This document shows, piece by piece, positions 41,472 through 48,673 of a stretch of 64,000 nt of DNA; the stretch's first letter is position 1, and each line of letters starts with the position of its first letter. The stretch comes from Novosphingobium sp. 18050 (GTDB lineage: Bacteria > Pseudomonadota > Alphaproteobacteria > Sphingomonadales > Sphingomonadaceae), in assembly GCF_902706195.1 (NCBI RefSeq), contig NZ_CACSJO010000004.1:124001-188000 (forward strand), written 5' to 3'. Both the position numbers and the translations under genes were made by a program. The notes beneath the pieces were generated by a model. It saw only the letters and a program-made list of their open reading frames with translations, ran no database searches and had not been told where the DNA came from.

Positions 41472-42539
41472 TCAGCGTATTCTTGCGACCATTCGCGCCG
41501 TGTCTTCGAAGCAGTTGAGGACGATCTTCGCGAAGAACCGCCCGGTTTCCTTTGACAGTATCCCTGCCTCAGCCTGCGCCACCTTGTATTCGAGCAGGCA
41601 GCCGGACTTGAACTTGGCGAGGATCGAGAAGTAATCGAAATCCCGGATGTCACGCCCGGTACCGGCGCAGTAATAGCGCCCCAACTCCTGCCGCGTAGGG
41701 AAGTGAGCGGGGTTGTTGAGCGCCGTGGGGAACGCTTTGTCCGGCTCGTCCTCGTCTCGCATGCCGCCGGTGAACCAGCCCATGTCGATCATCGGATCGC
41801 CTATGGTGGAAAGCTCCCAGTCGATCATTGCCGCAAGCCGTGCAGGCGGACCATGGTGGAACATCATGTTGGGCGTGCCCACATCGCCGTGGATGATCCC
41901 GCGCGTCTCATGCGGCAGGACATTGCCGCGCAGCCATTCCTCGGTCTGCGCGAAGCCCGGCAGTTCGCGCCCCTCGTAGCCGTAACGCTCCTTGTACGAA
42001 GCAAGCTGGCCGGCCCAGCGGTCCACCTGCCGTTCCAGGAACTTGCCGGGTTTGCCATAGTCGCGCAGCCCGATGGCTTCATGGTCCACGTTGGCCAGCT
42101 TTATGAGGCCGTCGACGATGGCGAAGGGGATGCCGTATTCGTAAGGCATCGCATCGAACGGCGCTTCGTTATGGATCTTCTCTCCGCGCAGGTTGGGCGC
42201 CCAGCCCTCGACCTTCTCCATGACGTAGAACGGCGCTCCGGCAACACTGTCGTCGGCGCAGGAACCATAGCAGATCGGGCGCGGCACGTCGGTCTGGTTG
42301 AGCGCGGTGAGGATGCGCGCCTCGCGCAGCACGCCTTTTTCGGCGCCCGGCGGCGGCACGGCGGGGGGGCGGCGCATGACCATCGGTTTCTCGCCCCGGT
42401 CGAGGGTCAGCACGACATTCGACGTGCCGCCCGACAATACCGCCGTTTTCAGCGGCCCCTTGCCGAGTTGCGGAACATGGGCATCCAGCCATTCGGTGAG
42501 AGGCCCCAAGGGGGCGAGCTTGTCGAGATCGGCTTCCAT
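41472..42539 (-). CDS. Phosphotransferase (APH family), LvaA/ACAD10-kinase-like
   Basis: 355 aa aminoglycoside-phosphotransferase-fold kinase. LSGGTSNVVLTL is the Gly-rich loop (35-46), then catalytic loop IIHGDVGTPNMMF with Asp219 and Asn224, and the Mg ligand in AAMIDWELSTIGDPMIDMGWF (Asp240). This matches the kinase half of human ACAD10/11 and the LvaA protein of Pseudomonas putida, which phosphorylate the 4-hydroxy group of 4-hydroxyacyl-CoA. It is not an antibiotic-resistance enzyme by context. It follows a MarR gene by 10 bp and precedes the ACAD. A small LvaB-type partner gene is not seen. Confidence 0.85.
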   Translation of the reverse strand: MEADLDKLAPLGPLTEWLDAHVPQLGKGPLKTAVLSGGTSNVVLTLDRGEKPMVMRRPPAVPPPGAEKGVLREARILTALNQTDVPRPICYGSCADDSVAGAPFYVMEKVEGWAPNLRGEKIHNEAPFDAMPYEYGIPFAIVDGLIKLANVDHEAIGLRDYGKPGKFLERQVDRWAGQLASYKERYGYEGRELPGFAQTEEWLRGNVLPHETRGIIHGDVGTPNMMFHHGPPARLAAMIDWELSTIGDPMIDMGWFTGGMRDEDEPDKAFPTALNNPAHFPTRQELGRYYCAGTGRDIRDFDYFSILAKFKSGCLLEYKVAQAEAGILSKETGRFFAKIVLNCFEDTARMVARIR

Positions 42540-42549
42540 GATGCTCTCC

Positions 42550-43026
42550 TCAGCGGGCGCCTGACGACTGCCTGAGCCGCGCCTCTATCTGCACTCGTAA
42601 CCTGCGCAGCGCGGCGGCGGCCGCGCGTACTTCCTCCGGGTCGAGGCCCGGCACCAGTTGGGCGGCAATAGCGTCCGCGCGCGCATCGATCTCGCGCTTG
42701 AGCGCCAGGCCTGCAGGCATCGGGCGCAGCAGCGCGGCGCGCTTGTGGTCGGGGTTGTCGAAACTCTCGATGAGGCCTGCATCGCGCAGGGAATTCGCGG
42801 CGCGCTGCACCAATTGACGAGCCTGTCCCAACGAACGACCGATCTGCGCAACCGTGGGAGCATGCCCCGCCTCCACCACGGCGTTGAGTACCATATGCTC
42901 GCTGTCGTTGAGCGCGCATCCCGCCCGCGCCGTGCCGAAGACACTGCGCAGGCGGGCGTTCAGGCGGATGGTCTCGTCGACCAGCCCCACCAGCGGGTGA
43001 CGCGGCTCAGATGCTTGCGTGTCCAT
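42550..43026 (-). CDS. MarR family transcriptional regulator
   Basis: 158 aa. LNDSEHMVLNAVVEAGHAPTVAQIGRSLGQARQLVQRAANSLRDAGLI is the winged-helix core and DNPDHKRAALLRPMP the wing. It starts at ATG 43026, 10 bp past a palindromic site (43036-43060), and runs into the APH-type kinase gene 10 bp later. It probably represses its own operon (MarR, kinase, ACAD, SDR, quinone oxidoreductase) and is relieved by the substrate or its CoA ester. The upstream esterase gene lies in the same direction. Confidence 0.87.
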   Translation of the reverse strand: MDTQASEPRHPLVGLVDETIRLNARLRSVFGTARAGCALNDSEHMVLNAVVEAGHAPTVAQIGRSLGQARQLVQRAANSLRDAGLIESFDNPDHKRAALLRPMPAGLALKREIDARADAIAAQLVPGLDPEEVRAAAAALRRLRVQIEARLRQSSGAR

Positions 43027-43035
43027 GACCTCATA

Positions 43036-43060
43036 GTGTCATGTTGACACGATCATGTCA
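43036..43060. promoter_or_regulatory. MarR-type operator: overlapping TGTCA/TGACA dyads
   Basis: GTGTCATGTTGACAC (43036-43050) is a perfect 6+3+6 inverted repeat; TGACA-CGATCA-TGTCA (43045-43060) is a second, sharing a half-site. It lies 9 bp before the MarR gene, at the end of the esterase gene, the normal location of an autoregulatory MarR site. Confidence 0.6.
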
Positions 43061-44155
43061 TTTACTGACGGTCGCCTGCTCATCAAGCATCGCCCGTGCG
43101 ACGTGGAGGAACGCGGCAGTGTCCTCCTGCGCCGAGGGGATCGCCTTGCGGAACGTCGCAAAGCCGTGGATCAGGCCCTTGCCCTCGTAAAAGGTGGTGG
43201 GCACACCGGCTTCGATCAACTTGGCCGCATAGGCCCGGCCCTGATCGCGCAAGGGATCGAGCGAGGCGGTCACCAGTACCGTGGGCGGCAGGCCGGCGAG
43301 ATCGCCAACCAGCGGCGAGGTACGCGGGCTTGCAGCATCCGCCGCATAATGCTGGGCAAAGTCGGCCATGCTCTTGGCGTCGAGCATGTAACCCTCGGCA
43401 AGCTGTGTGTTCGACGGATAGGTGGTGACGAAGTCCGTCGCAGGATACATCGGAATCTGCATCATCACCGGCAAGGCCGCTGGCTTGTCTCGCAGGGCAG
43501 CAGCCGTGATCAGGCTGAGGTTGCCGCCAGCGCTGTCACCGCTGAGAACGAGGCCGGTGAACGTCCGCCCAAAGACCTTGCCGTTCGCCGCAATCCAGCG
43601 CGCTGCGGCCTCACCGTCGTCAGGCGCAGCGGGCCACGGGTTTTCGGGCGCCAAGCGGTATTCCACCGAGACCACCGGCAGATCCAGCTGGCGGGCGATC
43701 TCTGCGGCCAGCCCGGCATGGGTATCGATACTGCCCAACACGTAGCCGCCGCCGTGATAGAACACCACGACAGGCCCCGGAGCGCGCTCGGCACGGACAT
43801 CGAACAGGCGGAGCGCCATCGGGCCGCCAGGGCCGGGCATGGTGACATCCTTCGTCACGGCCAGCGTACCGACCGGAAGGTCCTGCTGAGACATGGCGGC
43901 AAGCGCAGCAGGAGGCAGCTTGTGGATCTGCATCAGCATCTCACGCGTGAACGCGGGTTGCGGTTTCGCGTAAAAGGCCTCGAGATAAGCCTCCACATCC
44001 GGGCGAATATAGGGCCTGCCCGCTTCGGGTGCCGTGGCAGCAGGCACCACGGCGGCTGCCTTCTTGGCAATCGCCGAAACCGGGTTGAGACAGGCTAAAG
44101 CAGCTGCGGCAACCAGCAGGCAGGCAGGGGCAGGCATCCTCGGCAACTTCATCAT
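43058..44155 (-). CDS. Secreted alpha/beta-hydrolase, HSL-type esterase
   Basis: 365 aa. The first 29 residues (MMKLPRMPAPACLLVAAAALACLNPVSA) make a signal peptide. The hydrolase has the HSL oxyanion motif VVVFYHGGGYVLGS, the nucleophile LSGDSAGGNLS, Asp in DPLRDQG and His in GLIHGFATF. It splits short acyl esters, probably in the periplasm. GAGAGGAATTCG precedes the paired ATG ATG at 44155/44152. In the same direction as the MarR operon; its stop is within the operator. It could liberate the acid that the downstream enzymes degrade, which is inference. Confidence 0.88.
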   Translation of the reverse strand: MMKLPRMPAPACLLVAAAALACLNPVSAIAKKAAAVVPAATAPEAGRPYIRPDVEAYLEAFYAKPQPAFTREMLMQIHKLPPAALAAMSQQDLPVGTLAVTKDVTMPGPGGPMALRLFDVRAERAPGPVVVFYHGGGYVLGSIDTHAGLAAEIARQLDLPVVSVEYRLAPENPWPAAPDDGEAAARWIAANGKVFGRTFTGLVLSGDSAGGNLSLITAAALRDKPAALPVMMQIPMYPATDFVTTYPSNTQLAEGYMLDAKSMADFAQHYAADAASPRTSPLVGDLAGLPPTVLVTASLDPLRDQGRAYAAKLIEAGVPTTFYEGKGLIHGFATFRKAIPSAQEDTAAFLHVARAMLDEQATVSK

Positions 44156-44366
44156 CGAATTCCTCTCTTATGGGGAGTGTTTCTCGATTCGTCAGACAAA
44201 GCGCAGATTACTCATTTCCGCCAAGTTGCCGCATGTAATCGTCACCGCATCGCCGCCACGTTATACAAAAACGGCGGGATTATCGCGGACGTGTCAGGTG
44301 CTGCCCGGAAAGCAGTTCTACGAGAACATAACGGGGCGGGCAGTGCCCCGCCGCCCCGCGCTTCAT

Positions 44367-44406
44367 CTTCAAGGGCGACCGGCGCCATTTGCCGTCGCCC
44401 TTGAAG
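44367..44406 (-). terminator. Hairpin at the end of the penicillin-binding protein gene
   Basis: 13-bp perfect stem CTTCAAGGGCGAC (44367-44379) / GTCGCCCTTGAAG (44394-44406), 4 bp after the PBP stop. No T-run. Probably a terminator or a 3' mRNA stabiliser. Confidence 0.6.
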
Positions 44407-44409
44407 GGA

Positions 44410-46947
44410 TCAGTATACGCCGCCTTGCTGCTCCGCAAAGTTCCCGGCGTCACCAGAAGCATTGGCCTCCGCCGCATTGCGGGCTTCGCGTGCGCCGCGG
44501 ATCTGGGACACCAGCGCGTCGCGGCGGCGGCTGAATTCATCCTCGGCCGTGTACTGGCGCGGTTCGGTGTCAGGCTTGAAGGCTTCCCAGATTACGGCGG
44601 CCTTCGGGTCGTCGCCGGGCTCCACCCCCATGACCCGCTTGCCGGTCACCCGGTCGATGCGAACCATGCGGATACCCGACGGAGCGACGAAGGGCTGCTG
44701 CCCCCAGCGGCTGCGGGTGGCTTCCACCACCTCCTTGAAGATCGGCGCGGCAATCCGCCCGCCCTGGGCATATCCGCCCAGCGAGCGCGGCGTGTCGTAG
44801 CCCATGTAGACACCGCCCACATAGTCCTGGTTGCCGCCCATGAACCACACGTCGGTCGGGCCGTTGGTGGTCCCCGTCTTGCCGAACAGCGGCAGGTTGA
44901 GTTCGCGCAGACGCACGGCGGTGCCTCGCTGCACCACGCCCTCGAGCATGTGGACGACCTGATAAGCGGTGTCGGCGTCAAGCACCTGCTTGCCCTTGCG
45001 CTGGACACGCGGCATCGGCTTGCCGTCCCACTGAGCCATATTGCAGGTGTCGCAGCGGCTCTTGTCGGCGCGCCAGATCACCTTGCCGTTGCGGTTCTGG
45101 ACATAGTCGATGACTGAGCCCGAGAATTGCACGCCGTTGTTGGCCAGTGCGGAATAGGCGTTGATCATGCGCGCCACGGTCGTCTCGCCCGCGCCCAGCG
45201 CGAACGAGAGGTAGTTCTGGTAATCGCCGATGCCGACATTGTGGAACGTGCGCGTGACGCGCGCCATGCCGGTATCGTTGGCGATGCGCACAGTCATCAG
45301 GTTGCGCGACTGTTCGAGGCCCCAGCGCATGGTGTGGCTGCCTGCGCCGCCCTCTCCGCCGAAGTTCTTGAAGCACTTGTTGCCCAGGTTTGCGCCCTGG
45401 AACACGCAGAACGTACCGTCGAGCACTTGCGTCGCAGGGGTCATGCCGTTCTGCAGCGCGGTTGCGTAGACGAAGGGCTTGATCGTGGAGCCGGGCTGAC
45501 GCTCGGCCTGGACGGCGCGGTTGAACGAATCGATACCGGCATCGAAACCGCCCTGCATGGCGACGATGCGCCCGCTGGCGGGTTCCTCAATGACCATTCC
45601 GCCCGAAACCTCGGGTATGGCGCGCAGTGCCCAGGTTCCCGCAGTTACCGGCGCAGCGGCAACCAGATCGCCTGCCTTGGCACGAGCCGGAACGCCGGTC
45701 AGCGTCGCAATGTTGCCATCGGAAAAACCGATGCGGCCCGAACCGCCGTCGGTCGAAGAACCATCGAGGATGACGCCGACGCGCCAGTCCTTGTAGTCCA
45801 CCGTCTTGTTGGCGACGACCAACTGCGACTGCCAGTTCTCCAGATCGTCGAGGTGTGCGATCGGCCCCACCCAGCCACGGTTGCCGTGATAGCGCAGCAA
45901 TCCGCCGCGCAATGCTTCGCGCACCGCCTTCTGCATTTCGGGATCGAGCGAGGTGCGGACCCACAGACCGCCGGCGTAAACGCTGTTCGGGCCGTCCTCG
46001 GCCTTCTCGCCGTACTTGTCTATCAGTCGGCGACGCACTTCCTCGACGAAGTAGCCATTGGCGGGATCGAAGTCGCTACCGCGTTGGGTCACGAGGCCGA
46101 GAGGCTCTGCCTTGGCGGCAGCGGCCGCCTGCGGGGTCGCCCAACCGTTGCGGACCATCTGGTCGAGCACCCAGTTACGGCGCTCGATCGCGCGGTCTTC
46201 GTTCTTCTTGCGGCCGTAGACTTCGGGAGCGCGCGGCAGGATGGCGAGGAACGCGCTCTGGCTGAGCGTCAGGTCCTCCACGTCGCGGTCGAAATAGGCG
46301 CGCGAGGCGGCCTGCACCCCGAACGACCGGCGGCCGAGCGGAATCTCGTTGAGGTAAAGTTCAAGGATCTGCTGCTTGGTCAGCACGCCTTCGATGCGGC
46401 GCGCAAGGACCATTTCCTTGAGCTTGCGGGTAACCGAATACTCGTCGCCGATAAGGATGTTCTTGGCGACCTGCTGGGTGATCGTCGAACCACCCTTGGC
46501 GCGCGCGCCGGTGCCGAACTTCGCGGCGTAGTCGACGACCGCTCCGGCCAGACCGCCTATATCGACGCCGCCGTGGGTCCAGAAAGTCCGGTCCTCGGCC
46601 GAGAGGAAAGCGTTGACCATCGACCGCGGAAAATCGACGAACCGCAGTTGCACGCGACGTTCGCGAGCGTAGGAATAGACGATCTCGCCATCCATCCCGC
46701 GCACCATCGTGGGCAGCGGCGGCTGGTATTCGAGCAGCTTGTTCGCATCCGGCATATCGCGCGTCAGCACGATCCAGAAACCGACGAGACCAACGAGGCC
46801 GGCCAGGCACAGATAGCTGAAGCGCCGCAGCCACTTGCGCTCGCGCCATTGCCTTCCAATCGCGGCAAAACCGCCGGAAGCCTCACGGCGGATGCGGAAG
46901 GTCGCGTCTTCGGGCGGCTGGTCGCCGGTATCATTCGCGTCGGTCAT
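44410..46947 (-). CDS. mrcA: Class A penicillin-binding protein 1A
   Basis: 845 aa bifunctional murein synthase. A short cytoplasmic N terminus of 45 residues, a single TM helix (FSYLCLAGLVGLVGFWIVL), then the glycosyltransferase domain with AEDRTFWTHGG, KGGSTITQQVAKN and RRIEGVLTKQQILELYLN; a long linker with OB-like insert; and the transpeptidase domain with the nucleophile in RQPGSTIKPFVYA and FGKTGTTNGPTDVWFMGG (KTG box). Several Cys (CDTCNM, CVFQGANLGNKCFKNF) occur in the transpeptidase domain. Downstream of the amidase gene by 77 bp, as in other sphingomonads; together they build and split the wall. Confidence 0.93.
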   Translation of the reverse strand: MTDANDTGDQPPEDATFRIRREASGGFAAIGRQWRERKWLRRFSYLCLAGLVGLVGFWIVLTRDMPDANKLLEYQPPLPTMVRGMDGEIVYSYARERRVQLRFVDFPRSMVNAFLSAEDRTFWTHGGVDIGGLAGAVVDYAAKFGTGARAKGGSTITQQVAKNILIGDEYSVTRKLKEMVLARRIEGVLTKQQILELYLNEIPLGRRSFGVQAASRAYFDRDVEDLTLSQSAFLAILPRAPEVYGRKKNEDRAIERRNWVLDQMVRNGWATPQAAAAAKAEPLGLVTQRGSDFDPANGYFVEEVRRRLIDKYGEKAEDGPNSVYAGGLWVRTSLDPEMQKAVREALRGGLLRYHGNRGWVGPIAHLDDLENWQSQLVVANKTVDYKDWRVGVILDGSSTDGGSGRIGFSDGNIATLTGVPARAKAGDLVAAAPVTAGTWALRAIPEVSGGMVIEEPASGRIVAMQGGFDAGIDSFNRAVQAERQPGSTIKPFVYATALQNGMTPATQVLDGTFCVFQGANLGNKCFKNFGGEGGAGSHTMRWGLEQSRNLMTVRIANDTGMARVTRTFHNVGIGDYQNYLSFALGAGETTVARMINAYSALANNGVQFSGSVIDYVQNRNGKVIWRADKSRCDTCNMAQWDGKPMPRVQRKGKQVLDADTAYQVVHMLEGVVQRGTAVRLRELNLPLFGKTGTTNGPTDVWFMGGNQDYVGGVYMGYDTPRSLGGYAQGGRIAAPIFKEVVEATRSRWGQQPFVAPSGIRMVRIDRVTGKRVMGVEPGDDPKAAVIWEAFKPDTEPRQYTAEDEFSRRRDALVSQIRGAREARNAAEANASGDAGNFAEQQGGVY

Positions 46948-47024
46948 TGCGCCGGTCCTCTAGCACGCCCTTTTCGCGCAAGGCCAGAGAGGTTGCGATG
47001 AATGTCCGATCTTCCGCTCAAGGA

Positions 47025-47894
47025 CTATGCCCCCAGTTTCCGTGCGAAATAAGCCCGAATTGCCTTGGCGCCAGCCTCTGCCAGTGCCTGCTGACCACTG
47101 CGCGAACCAAGCACCTGGGCATCCTGCGGGTTGTTGATGTAGCCGGTCTCGAACAGGATCGAAGGAATGTCCGGTGATTTGAGTACGACCAGCGCGGCCG
47201 TTTCCGGGTGTTCGCGGTGAAGACCCATGCCCCTGTCGCCCAACTCGCGCAGCAGCAGCCCCGCAGCCTGCGCCGAGCCCGCCTGCGCCCCGCGCTGCGA
47301 CAGGTCGAGCAGGATCGCGCCAACCGTTGCGCTGGTTTTCGAAAGCGCCACACCATTGACGCGGTCCGCCCCGTTCTCACGATCGGCGAAGCGCTGGGCG
47401 GTGTCGCTCGACCCTTTTTCGGAGAGAACATAAACGCTCGCTCCGCGCGCCGAATCGCTTTCCGCGCTGTCGGCGTGTATAGATACGAACAGGTCGGCGT
47501 TCAGGCGCCTCGCGATGTCGGGTCGGTCGGCAAGCGAGATGAAGCGGTCGGTGTCGCGGGTCAGCGCCACGCGCAGTCCCCCGTCCGCAAGCAGTTTGTC
47601 GCGGAGATCCAGAGCGATCTGGAGGGCCACCGCCTTTTCCTTGAGCGCACCCTGCCCGGCTCCGGGATCGAAACCACCGTGTCCGGCGTCGATCACCACC
47701 AGCGGGCGACTGGCATCGGCCGGCCCGTCGACGCGCGGCAGGCCTACTGGCGCGTCCGCGCTCGGCAGATCGAAGCGCACGACATACTCGTAGGCATCGG
47801 CGCGCGCAGTGAACGTCCCGCGGAACACGACGGCGGCGACCAGCAGCGCCAGCGACGTCGAAAGGAACAGGATCAGCTGCAAGGTGCGCGACAT
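47025..47894 (-). CDS. N-acetylmuramoyl-L-alanine amidase (Amidase_3)
   Basis: 289 aa from ATG 47894. An N-terminal hydrophobic helix (LQLILFLSTSLALLVAAVVF) acts as signal or anchor. The catalytic domain has VVIDAGHGGFDPGA (zinc His), the Glu in LKEKAVALQIALDLRDKLL, FVSIHADSAESDSARGASVY (zinc His) and SILFETGYINNPQDAQVL (general-base Glu), so it is complete. GTG 47915 is an alternative start with a better Shine-Dalgarno (CAGGGGCG). It hydrolyses the bond between MurNAc and the stem peptide in daughter-cell separation. Upstream of mrcA and divergent from rne. Confidence 0.9.
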   Translation of the reverse strand: MSRTLQLILFLSTSLALLVAAVVFRGTFTARADAYEYVVRFDLPSADAPVGLPRVDGPADASRPLVVIDAGHGGFDPGAGQGALKEKAVALQIALDLRDKLLADGGLRVALTRDTDRFISLADRPDIARRLNADLFVSIHADSAESDSARGASVYVLSEKGSSDTAQRFADRENGADRVNGVALSKTSATVGAILLDLSQRGAQAGSAQAAGLLLRELGDRGMGLHREHPETAALVVLKSPDIPSILFETGYINNPQDAQVLGSRSGQQALAEAGAKAIRAYFARKLGA

Positions 47895-48149
47895 GGCCGG
47901 ACTGACTAAGTCCACATCATCGCCCCTGCAATCCATTGTCCGGGGGCTTTCCCACGGATTTCTGCATGAAAGCCGGCCAGTCACCTTTGGTATAAAGCCA
48001 AGCGGGCCAAGGAACTTGCCGTCTCCGGTCATGGATGCTACGCCCATATGACCGGGGCCACGATGCTTTCGGTCCTCGCAATCCGGGAACGCCATTACCA
48101 TATGGTGCCGGACAGGACCGGCAGAGCCATATAGCCCCGGCCCAGGGAG
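47895..48149. other. Divergent intergenic region between amidase and rne
   Basis: This 255-bp part of the 779-bp gap shows no coding features that I trust. It must hold the amidase promoter (minus) and, given the structured leader that follows, most probably the rne promoter (plus). GGTATAAAG at about 47989 is the only AT-rich core that resembles a -10 element on the plus strand. Confidence 0.4.
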
Positions 48150-48568
48150 CCGGAAAATCCTTTCCGGAAAACCTCACAGGTTGAAGCGAGCCATGAGAAG
48201 CCAATTGCCGCCTTGCCAGCTGACGCCCGAAAGGGCGTGGGCGGCGTGGTCGCAATTTTCCGCGCTTTCGTTCGCGCCCCGCTATCTCGCGCTCGCAGAC
48301 ACACGCACCGCTCACGTAGTGGTCGCACCCGCCGCCTACAGGGCGGCTCTGGCTCCAACCGCCCACAGGGCGGCATTCGCAAATGTTGCCGTGGCCTATA
48401 GGGCTGCGGATGCACACGCCGTCCCCAGGACGGCCCGTAAATTCGCCGCGCACGAGGCGCTGGATTGCCTCGACTCCCCGCCGCTTGCAAAGCGGCAGGT
48501 GCAAACGCACGAACTCGCCCTTCACTCGGCACGCACAATGACGGGCCCCGCCGCAATCGGCCGGGCCC
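48150..48568 (+). promoter_or_regulatory. Structured 5' leader of rne: array of hairpins
   Basis: Ordered stem-loops: CCGGAAA/TTTCCGG (48150-48167), AACCT/AGGTT (48170-48182), ACGCCC-GAAA-GGGCGT with a GNRA tetraloop (48223-48238), GCCGCC-TACAG-GGCGGC (48331-48347), CCGCC-CACAG-GGCGG (48359-48373), an 8-bp stem with two G-U pairs around TATAG (48389-48409), GCCGTC-CCCAG-GACGGC (48418-48434), CGAGGC/GCCTCG (48453-48472), GCCGCTT/AAGCGGC (48480-48496), and a long GC stem GGGCCC-C-GCCG / CGGC-C-GGGCCC with one C-C mismatch (48543-48568). Four pentaloops share the form nnnAG. The leader of E. coli rne is an autoregulatory cleavage site; this region lies in the same place but I cannot match it to a known RNA family. 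Confidence 0.65.
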
Positions 48569-48673
48569 CTGAGATGCATGACGCCGCGCTGCAGGGCACA
48601 TCCGAACACATCGAACAAAATCGCGTCCCCCTGGCTGATCCGGCCGGGCGCGGACGCGCACGGAGAATATCAA

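Noticed and set aside
41472..42539. Aminoglycoside phosphotransferase as antibiotic resistance gene
   Set aside because: The kinase fold is right, but coupling to an ACAD, SDR and MarR fits the LvaA/ACAD10 kinase branch and not drug resistance.
44156..44366. Possible small RNA or gene between PBP and esterase
   Set aside because: Short AT-rich promoter-like stretch only; no hairpin with T-run in plus or minus direction besides the PBP end hairpin, and no open frame with ribosome site.
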